Assembly: GCF_018403285.1 (NCBI RefSeq)
Contig: NZ_BOSJ01000005.1
Location: 223,793-287,792, forward strand
Length of the DNA: 64,000 nucleotides
Direction: 5' to 3'
Source of the DNA: Paenibacillus sp. J45TS6
Lineage (GTDB): Bacteria > Bacillota > Bacilli > Paenibacillales > Paenibacillaceae
The translations under genes and the position numbers were made by a program. Under the pieces are notes generated by a model. It saw only the letters and a list, made by a program, of their open reading frames with translations. It was not told where the DNA came from and did no database searches. Of the stretch, positions 25,806 through 34,823 are shown piece by piece (positions within the stretch are counted from its first letter, which is position 1; every line of letters begins with the position of its first letter).

Positions 25806-26935
25806 CGATCTTATTCAACAGCATAAAACGGATATTTCGAAAACCAATAAACATCTTATTTATGCTTGTGCTTCCGATCCTGCTAAATATGTTTTTGATT
25901 TCGACGGTAACCAAAGATGTAAAATATAATGTAGGCATACTGGACCAAGATTCATCCCCATTCATAGTGGATCTTATATCGGATATGCAGGAGAAATACA
26001 ATGTAACATTACTGACCCCTGGTGATGATATAAAAGGCTTGATTGTAAACAAAAAACTAGACAGTGCTTTTACTTTTCCAGCAGGATTCACTACAGAGAT
26101 GCTTGAAGGAAAAGATGTATCTGCTCTGAGCTATGCCCTTGAGGCGTCTAATGTGGCGAGACCCGTTCAAGTATACGTATCGAGTTACATATCTTCAGCA
26201 AAACAAATTGCGGCAGCTGCAAACGGGAATGAAGATGTATTCTATAAGGGGATGGAAGCTTATAATAAGAATGCATTTGCTGCAGAATATAAGAGCTTCT
26301 CTACTGGAAATTCTGAAAATTCTGAAAAAGACGTAAACACGGCGGTTCTGTCCCTAGGTTATATCGCGTTTGGTATGTTATTCTTGATTACCTTCTCTAC
26401 AAGCTTAATTCTGGAGGATAAGCTAACTGGAGTCTATGATCGGATCACTGCAACACCGCTGACACGTTCTCGTTATTTTTCACAACATATGATAGCAAGC
26501 TTCCTAGTTGCCACGATTCAGGTTGTCGTATTAATCAGTTTGTTACCGAAATTAGTCGATATATCCTATGGATCAACATTGGCTCAACAACTGGAAGTCA
26601 TGGCAGTTTGTCTTGCGTTTGCTCTTGCTTGCGTAGCCATTGGCGTTGCAATCAGCAGATTTTCAAAAAACGCACTGATGGTGAGTTCGCTAACAGCTTT
26701 GGTCAATATCCCAATGCTGATGCTCGGTGGTTGTTTTTGGCCTAGAGAAATCATGCCAGACTTTATGCAGCGAATTGGCGATTTTGTGCCGACAACTTGG
26801 TTTTTACAAGCAGGGGAAACGGTATTGTACGGTAAAGGTTTAAACGGTGCCATTTTTGAATTGTTGTATTTAATTGGCTTCTCTGCTTTGTTATTGATCG
26901 TGTCGTTTACAATGAAGTCAGAAAAGGTGAGATGA
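25802..26935 (+). CDS. ABC-2 type exporter permease (LnrN-like)
   Basis: A 377-residue paralogue of the preceding permease, with the same TM plus extracellular domain plus five-TM layout. GVYDRITATPLTRSRYFSQHMI near 218-240 and LVNIPMLMLGGCFWPREIMPDFMQ near 305 are typical of ABC-2 drug exporters. AAGGAGG precedes the ATG; the start overlaps the stop of the upstream gene. The three genes probably form a heteromeric exporter for an amphipathic antimicrobial; the substrate is not known. Confidence 0.86.
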   Translation: MTILFNSIKRIFRKPINILFMLVLPILLNMFLISTVTKDVKYNVGILDQDSSPFIVDLISDMQEKYNVTLLTPGDDIKGLIVNKKLDSAFTFPAGFTTEMLEGKDVSALSYALEASNVARPVQVYVSSYISSAKQIAAAANGNEDVFYKGMEAYNKNAFAAEYKSFSTGNSENSEKDVNTAVLSLGYIAFGMLFLITFSTSLILEDKLTGVYDRITATPLTRSRYFSQHMIASFLVATIQVVVLISLLPKLVDISYGSTLAQQLEVMAVCLAFALACVAIGVAISRFSKNALMVSSLTALVNIPMLMLGGCFWPREIMPDFMQRIGDFVPTTWFLQAGETVLYGKGLNGAIFELLYLIGFSALLLIVSFTMKSEKVR

Positions 26936-27343
26936 GTTAACATAACCTTTCGTTATGTAGAAATGACTGGAAGTGACTCATGAAATAGACATTGAGATTA
27001 ACTTCAATTTACTTCAATTAATACTCTATCCTCATAACGTGAAACATTTCAAAACCCTTCAAGTAATCCTCCCATGTTTAATGATGTGGGTGTTAGCCTT
27101 GAAGGTGATTTTGTATTGGTGAAAAGTGTAACCTGCTTGATTGAAGTGTTAATGAAGAAAATCGAACAGGACAGAAGACAGTATGCAGATTCTAAAATTT
27201 CTGCAAAGATGATAAAGAAGTATCCAGTTGAAGTTCCGCTTCTTGAATCGGCCATGGCACGCGGAATGTAACAAATAACATCCGAATTGGAATTAAAATT
27301 AATGATCATAATAGTTATAGATAACAATATTGAGGGTGATAAC
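26936..27343 (+). other. Intergenic region with nested hairpin, no firm gene
   Basis: ACATAAC/GTTATGT form a small hairpin right after the exporter stop (26940-26958). At 27056-27105, CCTTCAAG pairs with CTTGAAGG around an inner CCCAT/ATGTGGG stem. A 65-codon frame at 27074-27271 overlaps the latter, lacks a Shine-Dalgarno site and is not recognisable. It may be a remnant (its tail reads KYPVEVPLLESAMARGM). Confidence 0.35.
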
Positions 27344-27856
27344 ATGATTTATATCTATAATGATTATGGTGGGACACATACAACTGCCCTTGCAGCTGCG
27401 TATCATTTAAAAGAATTAACCCAGTCAGAACGTAAATTAACTAAAGAAGAAATATTAAATGTTACATATTTCAATAAACTAACTAAAGATGATTCAGGAA
27501 AAATCATTTTTCACGGAACAGATGAAAATGGAGATTCGGTATATACAATAGGACGAAAATCCTCCAAACTTGTTGTTCCCGCATTGAAAGACTTAATTTT
27601 ATTACTAGAAAGCAAGCACCATTTTCAAGAAAAAATAATATTTTCTAATACTTCACCGACGGTTCCTATCGTTATGTCAATTGGAGGGTTTTTCTCAAGA
27701 GGATTAAAAATAGATTTTATTGGTGTTCCGTTATTAATTTTAGGAGCTAAACAATGCTGTGATCAAATTTTTCGATTGGTTGAAAATACGAAACAAACAG
27801 GGAAGTCATCTAATGAAGAAAATATAATCATTCTAGAAAATGAAAAATTCAAATAA
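27344..27856 (+). CDS. DUF3189 family protein
   Basis: A 170-residue protein of a family without assigned function, common in spore-forming Firmicutes. It begins MIYIYNDYGGTHTTALAAAYHL; the glycine/threonine-rich first loop and the segment NTSPTVPIVMSIGGFFSR (about 106-123) are the recognisable family features. The ATG at 27344 follows GAGGGTGAT; the track-length start at 27287 has none. It is monocistronic with a terminator at 27913. Confidence 0.75.
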   Translation: MIYIYNDYGGTHTTALAAAYHLKELTQSERKLTKEEILNVTYFNKLTKDDSGKIIFHGTDENGDSVYTIGRKSSKLVVPALKDLILLLESKHHFQEKIIFSNTSPTVPIVMSIGGFFSRGLKIDFIGVPLLILGAKQCCDQIFRLVENTKQTGKSSNEENIIILENEKFK

Positions 27857-27912
27857 TATTGTTTAAATAAATAATTAGTTGATTTTCATTAGCAGGTATT
27901 TATAAAATACAA

Positions 27913-27952
27913 AAACACTTCAACATGCACATGCATGGGAAGTGTTTTTTTG
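27913..27952 (+). terminator. Rho-independent terminator of the DUF3189 gene
   Basis: AACACTT pairs with AAGTGTT around an inner GCAC/ATGC-rich loop, followed by T7. Confidence 0.75.
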
Positions 27953-28298
27953 TCATGCCAATTGTTCTTGTTCAAACCTTGATTTAGTGTAAGTGCACAC
28001 GATCAACGGCAACAAGAAACTGAAATAATGATTATTTATAACTACTTTTTTCAAATGGTGCAGCGACTGCACGTCCAATATCTTGGATCAGAATATTAAC
28101 ATCTTCTGCTGTGTTTCGTATGGGATGCCCATCAAGTGGTTTTAATTTTTGAATTCGAGAGTGGAGTTGAGTTACTTTGTAGGAGGTGGCAATCGTACAA
28201 ACAAAGTACATTGTTTTAATCACAACTCACATATTTTCTTGTGTATTCTCCAATAATGTATTCATCAATAATAAAAAACACAAAAAGGATTGTGAAAA
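27953..28298. other. Intergenic region before the deacetylase gene, no firm gene
   Basis: A 63-codon minus-strand frame at 28032-28223 (start GTG, no Shine-Dalgarno site) is the only open frame. Its sequence matches nothing I know. Otherwise AT-rich and empty. Confidence 0.3.
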
Positions 28299-29102
28299 AT
28301 GACAACTAAAAAGCTGATTGTAGTTGCCCTGATACTCTTTATTGGAGTATTGAGTTCCATAAGCACAAATATCTATGCAGATCCGGTAAAAAAAGTTGCT
28401 ATTATTATTGATGATTTAGGAAATGGCATGAAAGGAACCGAAGAAATTTTAAATCTTCCTACAAAGGTAAACGTAGCAATCATGCCTTTTCTACCTACAA
28501 CGAAAAGAGATGCCGAGCTTGCTCACCAAAAAGGAATCGATATACTGGTTCATATGCCGATGGAACCCAACACAGGAAGAAGTAATTGGTTGGGGCCGGG
28601 AGCTATTACCGCTGATCTCTCGGATGAGGAAGTAAGAAGTAGAGTGGAGGCAGCTATTGATAATGTTCCCTATGCAATTGGTATGAATAATCATATGGGA
28701 TCCAAAATCACAAAAGATCGACGTATTATGTCGATTGTTCTGGATGTATGTAAAGAGAGGGGCCTCTTTTTTGTTGACAGTAAGACAGATTATCAATCTG
28801 TCGTTTCAGAACTGGCTTTACAAAAAGGACTGCCTCCGATAGAGAATGAAATTTTCTTGGACGATCATCGTACTGCAAAACATATCTCTGGGCAAATGAA
28901 GCTTATAGAAAAGATGCTTGAGAAACAGGATACTTGTGTCACGATCGGTCATGTAGGAGCAGCAGGACCACTAACTGCAGACGTGATTAGAGACTCTGTC
29001 ACCCGTTGGTCCGGTAAAATTGAAACTATAAGTATTAGTGAAATGGTGAATCAGGTATGGAAATGGGACCGAGACAATCATTTACCGACTAATAATAAAT
29101 AA
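28299..29102 (+). CDS. Divergent polysaccharide deacetylase family protein
   Basis: A 267-residue secreted protein of the divergent polysaccharide deacetylase family (YibQ-like, Polysacc_deac_2). Signal peptide 1-27 (VVALILFIGVLSSISTNIYA). The core reads KKVAIIIDDLGNG near 32, TKVNVAIMPFLPTTKRDAE near 55, ILVHMPMEP near 84 and NNHMGSKIT near 130, the metal-site segments of this NodB-like fold. AAAAGGA precedes the ATG. Its function is not established beyond presumed cell-surface carbohydrate modification. Confidence 0.85.
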   Translation: MTTKKLIVVALILFIGVLSSISTNIYADPVKKVAIIIDDLGNGMKGTEEILNLPTKVNVAIMPFLPTTKRDAELAHQKGIDILVHMPMEPNTGRSNWLGPGAITADLSDEEVRSRVEAAIDNVPYAIGMNNHMGSKITKDRRIMSIVLDVCKERGLFFVDSKTDYQSVVSELALQKGLPPIENEIFLDDHRTAKHISGQMKLIEKMLEKQDTCVTIGHVGAAGPLTADVIRDSVTRWSGKIETISISEMVNQVWKWDRDNHLPTNNK

Positions 29103-29673
29103 AACTTCCAAGCTTATTGAAATCACATTATAGGCGGCTTTATGTTTAGCTGATCGCTAAAATCCTGACAGTTAAGTTAATGAATTACTGAACACAAACG
29201 CTTTCATTAGAGCTAGCCTACTGGGCAAATCAAAAATGCGGATTAGAATGTGAGGCCGGGTGTATTTTGGGTCAGATGGTTCTAAATATGAAAGGAATAT
29301 GGAAAAGTTTATAATACTTTATTCAATAAAGGGGTAGCTTCTCATTCAAGAACAAGACTGTCAAAAGACGGTCTTTTTTTTGTTTTTTAATCAAAATGAC
29401 TCCTAACGATTACAAAATTCTGACAATAGTCCTATGACTTTTTCAATTATTACTTAAGTTATTATTGGAGCAATTCACATTAAAGTGAGTCCTATAGTAA
29501 TGGGCATCGACAAATTTTGGCCGAGATTTTATAGACGAAAAGAATCATTTTTCCGGGAATTTTGATGAAATGGGTGTACGCAGCGTAATGTATATACTAC
29601 GATCAGACAGGGTCTTTTTTACACAAATACGAAATGAAGTCGATTCATATCGATAAACGGAGGAAAATACAAA
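29103..29673 (+). other. Intergenic region between deacetylase and lipoprotein genes
   Basis: It contains a terminator (29354-29382) and the 5' region of the next lipoprotein gene; no ORF of note. Confidence 0.5.
29354..29382 (+). terminator. Rho-independent terminator
   Basis: AAGACTGTC pairs with GACGGTCTT over an AAAA loop, then T8. Confidence 0.8.
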
Positions 29674-30546
29674 ATGAAATTAAAGACATTGGCAGTAACC
29701 GTTATATTAGGGGGCGTTTGTTTGCTTGGTGCAGGATGTGCGGAGCAGAAGCAAGGAGGGGAGTCAACGCTTGGACAAGCCGTGCAAAATGGCAACGACA
29801 TTATGATTCCACACAATGATCGGCTGCATTTGTCCACTGATAAGAAGTGGATTGAGCAGGAAGGACATCAATCAGACCTAATCCGGCTGCAATGGACGGC
29901 AGAAAGAGCCAAGCCAGCAATTGTCTGGGTCGACGAGGAGGGCAAGGACAAGACAGCAATTATTTCCCACGACAAGGCAAACAATCCGGAGCAACACGAC
30001 CATAAACATATCTCGTTCGAGACGACAATGTCACCGACTGGCCAGTATGCCAACCAGCTGTTTACCCGATTTGAAATTCCATTCGATACCGATATAAGCG
30101 AGATCCGTACCCATTCATCCAACTTCAATGTGATGAACGGGGTCTTGCGTGTAGCTGGGGAGAAGGGGTCAAATAGAGATATTGAGTTAAGTGTATCCGG
30201 TAAGGAGAATGAGACGACACCAAGATGGGTTGTGCGGGCAGATAGTTCACAAGAATCGGGTGATAATACGGGATCCAACCTACAGTTTATCCGTTACGAC
30301 GATAATGGTGAAGTAATCGATTCCCCGCTCAGCATACAACGTACCAATGGTAATATCGGAATTGGCACGAATGATCCTGACACTAAGCTCGATATAAATG
30401 GGGACAAACTGCGTATTCGAGAGAAGTATACACCCGCTTCGTCTAGTAGCGCCTGTAGCCAGGGACAGATGGCGTGGGATGATAACCATGTATATGTTTG
30501 TGTTGCCGAAGATAACTGGAAACGGACAGAACTATCGTCATGGTAA
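29674..30546 (+). CDS. Lipoprotein with tail-fibre-like C-terminal repeat
   Basis: A 290-residue lipoprotein: signal peptide 1-21 with lipobox LLGAGC. Residues about 40-215 form an unrecognised beta-rich domain (DIMIPHNDRLHLSTDKKWIE..., HISFETTMSPTGQYANQLFTRFEI...). Residues about 225-255 read NGNIGIGTNDPDTKLDINGD, the motif found in phage tail fibres and S74-type chaperoned fibre proteins. The C-terminus has paired cysteines (SACSQGQ...VYVCVAED). CGGAGG precedes the ATG. It may be a surface-exposed adhesive or display protein of phage origin; no neighbour supports a prophage here. Confidence 0.65.
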   Translation: MKLKTLAVTVILGGVCLLGAGCAEQKQGGESTLGQAVQNGNDIMIPHNDRLHLSTDKKWIEQEGHQSDLIRLQWTAERAKPAIVWVDEEGKDKTAIISHDKANNPEQHDHKHISFETTMSPTGQYANQLFTRFEIPFDTDISEIRTHSSNFNVMNGVLRVAGEKGSNRDIELSVSGKENETTPRWVVRADSSQESGDNTGSNLQFIRYDDNGEVIDSPLSIQRTNGNIGIGTNDPDTKLDINGDKLRIREKYTPASSSSACSQGQMAWDDNHVYVCVAEDNWKRTELSSW

Positions 30547-30809
30547 TCTCTCGTTCTTAATTTGTGATATATTGAAAATAACAAATAATCATCCAACCCC
30601 TTTAGATTTATTTCAAACTCGTAACCACCTCAGAAGAGAAGGATCCAAGTTCGTTCAATTGGCCTTCTCAAAACTTCATTGCCAACATAAGGTGACCTGA
30701 CCCGCGGTACCAGATCGATTGTCTTTTTTTTCATAATAATGAACATGTTATTTAAGAAGTAAAGGGGCGTTTCGGTGTATGATTAACGTTATAACTCAAA
30801 TTCCCGAGG

Positions 30810-31256
30810 GTGATATTCATCAAAATTCTAGTCGAAGTAATAGACCATACAGAAGAAGAAGAAATCCTCATCAGATGTCACCGAGCAGACGAAGAGATAC
30901 ATGCGCTCGTTAATAAAATAAAAACCGAAAAACTTGTTATACTCGGTTATTATGAGGATAAGATCAGCCGCATCAAAATTAGTGATATATATTATTTTGA
31001 AGCTGTTGACGGAAAAGTGTTTGCGTATTGTAAGGACAACGTTCATGAAGTAAAACAAAAGCTTTATGAACTAGAGGAACTTTGCAAAGGGATACATTGT
31101 TTTCGCGCTTCCAAATCTACCATTCTCAATATAGCGAAGATTTCCAGTATTCATCCGTCGATTAGCGGTCGTTTCCAAGCATTATTGGACAACGGGGAGA
31201 CGGTAGTCATATCACGGCAATATGTGCCCACGCTTAAACACATACTTGGATTATAA
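30810..31256 (+). CDS. LytTR-type DNA-binding regulator
   Basis: A regulator with a C-terminal LytTR domain: ISRIKISDIYYFEAVDGKVFAYCKD near 50-75, FRASKSTILNIAKISSIHPSISGRFQALL near 98-125 and VVISRQYVPTLKHIL at the end. The GTG at 30810 overlaps the Shine-Dalgarno GAGGG itself. The family N-terminus (MKIxxEV) corresponds to the codon ATC at 30819, eight bases after GAGGG and followed by AAA ATT CTA GTC. Initiation at ATC is likely (145 residues). It pairs with the DUF3021 gene 13 bases downstream, a recurrent regulator/membrane-partner operon. Confidence 0.85.
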   Translation: MIFIKILVEVIDHTEEEEILIRCHRADEEIHALVNKIKTEKLVILGYYEDKISRIKISDIYYFEAVDGKVFAYCKDNVHEVKQKLYELEELCKGIHCFRASKSTILNIAKISSIHPSISGRFQALLDNGETVVISRQYVPTLKHILGL

Positions 31257-31269
31257 AAGGGGAACCTAT

Positions 31270-31698
31270 ATGAAGTATTCCGAGCTCATTAAAGAAATGG
31301 TTAGAGATTTCTTAACTATATTTGGCTCCATCATTATAATCATCACTATTTTACGGCAAATCTATGCTCCTGATGCAAATTTCGAATTAAAGACGATTTT
31401 TACAATTATGACTTTCTCTTTTCTAGGTGCTTTGACTGGAATCATTTTATATACACCGCATGCGATTAGCGAAAATAAAATGCGTCTCCGTGTGATTTTC
31501 CATTTTCTTTTTCTGGAAGCTTTTTTAATTTCTCTGAGTGTTATATTGAATCTCGTATACAATACATTTGATATCCTATTATTGGCTTTGGAAATTGCCG
31601 CAGTATATGCTATCGTTCGCTTACTGTCATATAAGAGTGACAAAAAGGAAGCTCAAAAGATCAATGAAAGACTAAAGACATTTAAAAAAGAGGTTTAG
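31270..31698 (+). CDS. DUF3021 family membrane protein
   Basis: A 142-residue protein with four hydrophobic helices (about 15-35, 45-65, 78-98 and 105-122) and a charged C-terminal tail (KKEAQKINERLKTFKKEV). The size, topology and the gene pair LytTR + DUF3021 identify it. The ATG at 31270 follows AAAAGGGG. DUF3021 proteins are thought to sequester or modulate the partner LytTR regulator at the membrane, which is inference from linkage. Confidence 0.82.
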   Translation: MKYSELIKEMVRDFLTIFGSIIIIITILRQIYAPDANFELKTIFTIMTFSFLGALTGIILYTPHAISENKMRLRVIFHFLFLEAFLISLSVILNLVYNTFDILLLALEIAAVYAIVRLLSYKSDKKEAQKINERLKTFKKEV

Positions 31699-31877
31699 AA
31701 GATATACATAAACAGAACCTAAATAAATCCGTATTTGTAGTGTAAGTACACACTTCATTACGTTGTTTTTACAACTTATTGGCCCTCAGCTACAGCTTAT
31801 CGTTTATGAGTATACACCTGCTCTGCCATTTCTTATGATGAACTCATAAAAAGTTGGAGGGGGAGCAGAGAAGTCTT

Positions 31878-33182
31878 ATGGAGATATTAATACTTGTTGT
31901 TACGTTAGTCTTTGAACTCACAATTGCCGCTTATTCCATTGCAACCAAGCAAAGGCGCAGCAAGTTCAAGAGTTGGATGAGAATCACAATGTTTATAGGA
32001 TTTATGATCCTGATCTTGGGGAAAGTAGTTGTATGGGATTTCACTTGGGGGTTGTTTCAAGGCTTGCTCTTTATACTAGCGTTCAAGGAAATCGTAGCAC
32101 TCCTGGGCAAACAAACACACACTTCGCGTTACAAAACATCCTCTACGATATGGAAATTCCTTATATTAGAGCTGATCGTAGTCGTTACCCTTGGTCCTGT
32201 TTTACTTTTTCCACAGTATAGGCTGCCGCAAGTGACAGGCCCTTATGCAGTGGCGACCGCCACTTACACCTATGTAGACAAGAATCGTATCGAAGAATTT
32301 ACGGATCAAGATGACAATCGGTTTGTGAACGTGGAATTTTGGTATCCAGAACAGGCAGACGGAACCTATCCTTTGCTCATGTTCTCCCATGGAGCATTCG
32401 GTATTAAAGCAAGCAACTCTTCTACCTTTACAGAACTTGCGAGTCATGGTTATGTGGTTGTTTCCATTGACCATCCCTATCATTCTTTTTATACCTTTTC
32501 CGAGGATGGAAAGATTGTGACAGTTAATCCCGAGTACATGCAAGAAGTCAACAATGCAAATAAAGCAGGGATTTATTCGCTTAGTGAGTATTTCGAGCTT
32601 ACTCAAAAATGGATGACATTGCGAACAGATGATATGAATTTTGTCATGGATACGATTTTGGAACAAGCCGGGCAGGGAGAAGGTTCAGTATATGAGCTCA
32701 TCGATACACAGAAGATAGGCGTGTTCGGTCATTCTATGGGTGGCGCAGCAAGCGTAGCACTGAGCAGAGAACGCGATGACATTAACGCCGTGGTAAATAT
32801 AGATGCTCCGTTTTTTAGCGAGCTTGCGTATGATAAAGTTACGAATGAACTATCTGCTAAATCCGAAGCTTACACCATCCCGCTATTAAACATTTATTCG
32901 GATGATGTATGGATACAGCTGGACAACAGTCCTTCGTATATCGCAAATAAAATTTCAAATGAAAATTTTAATAGTGCATATACTGTTCATTTTAATGGCG
33001 CAAAACATTTAAGTTTGACTGATCTACCTCTGTTCTCACCTATATTGGCATACCTATTGCAAGGCGGAAAAGCAGATATCGATAAATACTATGCGATTGA
33101 AACTCAAAATGAAATTATCCTTCAATTTTTTGACTATGCTCTAAAGAATCAAGGTCTGTTTGTTCCGAAAACGACGTATTAA
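31878..33182 (+). CDS. Membrane-anchored alpha/beta hydrolase (PAF-acetylhydrolase-like)
   Basis: A 434-residue protein with three N-terminal TM segments (within residues 1-115) and a C-terminal alpha/beta-hydrolase domain. The domain starts near FVNVEFWYPEQADGTYPLLMFSHG (about 150), with the nucleophile in IGVFGHSMGGAAS (about 286), the likely acid in VVNIDAPFF (about 307) and the His in FNGAKHLSLTDL (about 377). This arrangement is that of PAF-acetylhydrolase/chlorophyllase-like esterases. The ATG at 31878 lies behind a purine-rich GGAGGGGGAG; an in-frame TTG at 31854 precedes it. Substrate unknown. Confidence 0.8.
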   Translation: MEILILVVTLVFELTIAAYSIATKQRRSKFKSWMRITMFIGFMILILGKVVVWDFTWGLFQGLLFILAFKEIVALLGKQTHTSRYKTSSTIWKFLILELIVVVTLGPVLLFPQYRLPQVTGPYAVATATYTYVDKNRIEEFTDQDDNRFVNVEFWYPEQADGTYPLLMFSHGAFGIKASNSSTFTELASHGYVVVSIDHPYHSFYTFSEDGKIVTVNPEYMQEVNNANKAGIYSLSEYFELTQKWMTLRTDDMNFVMDTILEQAGQGEGSVYELIDTQKIGVFGHSMGGAASVALSRERDDINAVVNIDAPFFSELAYDKVTNELSAKSEAYTIPLLNIYSDDVWIQLDNSPSYIANKISNENFNSAYTVHFNGAKHLSLTDLPLFSPILAYLLQGGKADIDKYYAIETQNEIILQFFDYALKNQGLFVPKTTY

Positions 33183-33299
33183 GTATCTGTTCCGCATGCA
33201 GGGGATTGATGTGAACTCAAATACCGACTACGTAAGCTGAAATGTGATATGATCGAAATAATATGACTTTTCAATATGATAAGAAAACGGGAGGATATT

Positions 33300-33827
33300 A
33301 TGAAAAAGGGTTTACTCATTATTTCGTTTATTTTATTAAGTCTGGTGGCAGTAGCTTGTAACAACGATAATAATAGTGCATCAAATGAAGCTGGAACACA
33401 GAATATTAAAGAAAAAGTCCATGCGTATAGTGTTGGTTCCTTTGAGGACGTAAGTGCATCTATTACATCAGAGGAACTGATAGTGACTGATGCTGGTAAA
33501 AAGACGTCTTTTGATCTTCCAGAGGACGAGTTTTTTGTTTCCATTGCACCGTTTATTGAAAACACACATGAATGTGCTATCCACAGTCTAACGGGGTGCC
33601 AAGGGGAATTAGTAGAAAAAACCTTCGATGTGCTTATTCAAGATGAAGAAGGTACTGTAGTGATGGATGACACGATTACTTCATTAGAGAATGGTTTTAT
33701 TGATCTATGGTTACCGCGAGATCGGACATATCAAGTGAAGATAGAGTATGATGGTAAAACAGCAGAATCTGAGATCGGTACTTTTAAAGATAGCAATACT
33801 TGTATTACAACGATGCAACTAACATAA
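33300..33827 (+). CDS. cueP: CueP family metal-binding lipoprotein
   Basis: A 175-residue lipoprotein: signal peptide 1-20 with lipobox VAVAC. The C-terminal half is clearly CueP-like: HECAIHSLTGCQGEL (about 91-105), GFIDLWLPRDRTYQVKIEYDG near 136 and the terminal CITTMQL. The three conserved cysteines bind copper in Salmonella CueP, a periplasmic copper store; here the protein would act on the outer face of the membrane. GGGAGG lies eight bases before the ATG. No copper exporter or regulator lies nearby. Confidence 0.85.
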   Translation: MKKGLLIISFILLSLVAVACNNDNNSASNEAGTQNIKEKVHAYSVGSFEDVSASITSEELIVTDAGKKTSFDLPEDEFFVSIAPFIENTHECAIHSLTGCQGELVEKTFDVLIQDEEGTVVMDDTITSLENGFIDLWLPRDRTYQVKIEYDGKTAESEIGTFKDSNTCITTMQLT

Positions 33828-33842
33828 CATTCCATATACCAC

Positions 33843-33870
33843 GAAGCCTGAGCGTTCGGGCTTTTTTTGT
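33843..33870 (+). terminator. Rho-independent terminator of the cueP gene
   Basis: AAGCCTGA pairs with TCGGGCTT, followed by T7. Confidence 0.85.
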
Positions 33871-33932
33871 TTTATAATTTGAAATAGTCGCATCTAAAAA
33901 ATATTAAATCGTTTAATGTTGGGAGTAAAATC

Positions 33933-34664
33933 ATGATCGAAACGTTTGTATCCTCCAATAGTACATGTACAAAAAATTGCCGTACGTTGGTTTGCTTTTT
34001 TGCCGGTGTACTGACTTATCGTAATAATTTTGAAGCAGCGGCAAGTGAGATTGCAAAGAGATATCAAAATGTAAAAATTTTGACGATCTTTCCCTATGGG
34101 ACTGCAAACGGTAAAACGAGGTTCTCTTTCATCCGTCTATTGGCAAAGCAGCTTACTAAGGTTAGCTATGACCTATCCAATGATCAGTCCAAGCGGGTAA
34201 CAAGTTTATCACAAATCATCAGCAAGCATGCAGAAACTTCGGATCACGTAATCCTTATCGGGCATAGCGCTGGAGGCGTGATCGCTTATCGGACAGGTCT
34301 TTTATTGGAGAAAAAATACGGATTTCAGCAGCTTCAAGTATTTGCTGTCGGGTGTCCAAAGTTTCATTTGAGGGACATTCCATACAATAATAGGTTTACA
34401 TATATCACCGGACAGAATCGGGATAGAATCACACAAATTGGCAAGTGGCGTAAGCCGGGTTCTAGGATATACATAGGTAGACCAGGGCGCGAAATTCAAA
34501 TGGAATTTAACCCAGCCCATCAAGGATGGAAGTTCCACGCTTCTTATTTTTTGAAATCGGACTGGACGGATTCAAACCAAGTGTTTCGTTCCAATTCAGA
34601 AAAATTAGTTTCTAAAATTCAGGAACTGGATCAGGAAACGAATTCACAGGATAGATACTCATAA
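33933..34664 (+). CDS. Alpha/beta hydrolase, lipase-like
   Basis: A 243-residue hydrolase. The core strand RTLVCFFAGVLTYRNNF near 17-33, the nucleophile elbow VILIGHSAGGVIAYR near 104-118 and LQVFAVGCPKFHLRD near 134 fit a lipase-like alpha/beta-hydrolase; the catalytic His could be in the HQGWKFHASYF segment near 195. No signal peptide, so it is cytoplasmic. GGGAG precedes the ATG. Substrate unknown. Confidence 0.7.
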   Translation: MIETFVSSNSTCTKNCRTLVCFFAGVLTYRNNFEAAASEIAKRYQNVKILTIFPYGTANGKTRFSFIRLLAKQLTKVSYDLSNDQSKRVTSLSQIISKHAETSDHVILIGHSAGGVIAYRTGLLLEKKYGFQQLQVFAVGCPKFHLRDIPYNNRFTYITGQNRDRITQIGKWRKPGSRIYIGRPGREIQMEFNPAHQGWKFHASYFLKSDWTDSNQVFRSNSEKLVSKIQELDQETNSQDRYS

Positions 34665-34823
34665 AAATTTAATAATTGAAGGCACATTTTGTTTATAAAA
34701 AGAGTTCAAACACTCATATGACAGAACGACCATCTCAGCTGCATCTGCATGATTTTCTTAAAAGATTACCATAATACCAGAAGGACAATTATGGAATCTA
34801 CTTGGGAAGGAGGCGAGTGCAAT

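Noticed and set aside
28032-28223. 63-codon minus-strand frame
   Set aside because: No Shine-Dalgarno site or recognisable sequence; kept only as a remark on the intergenic region.
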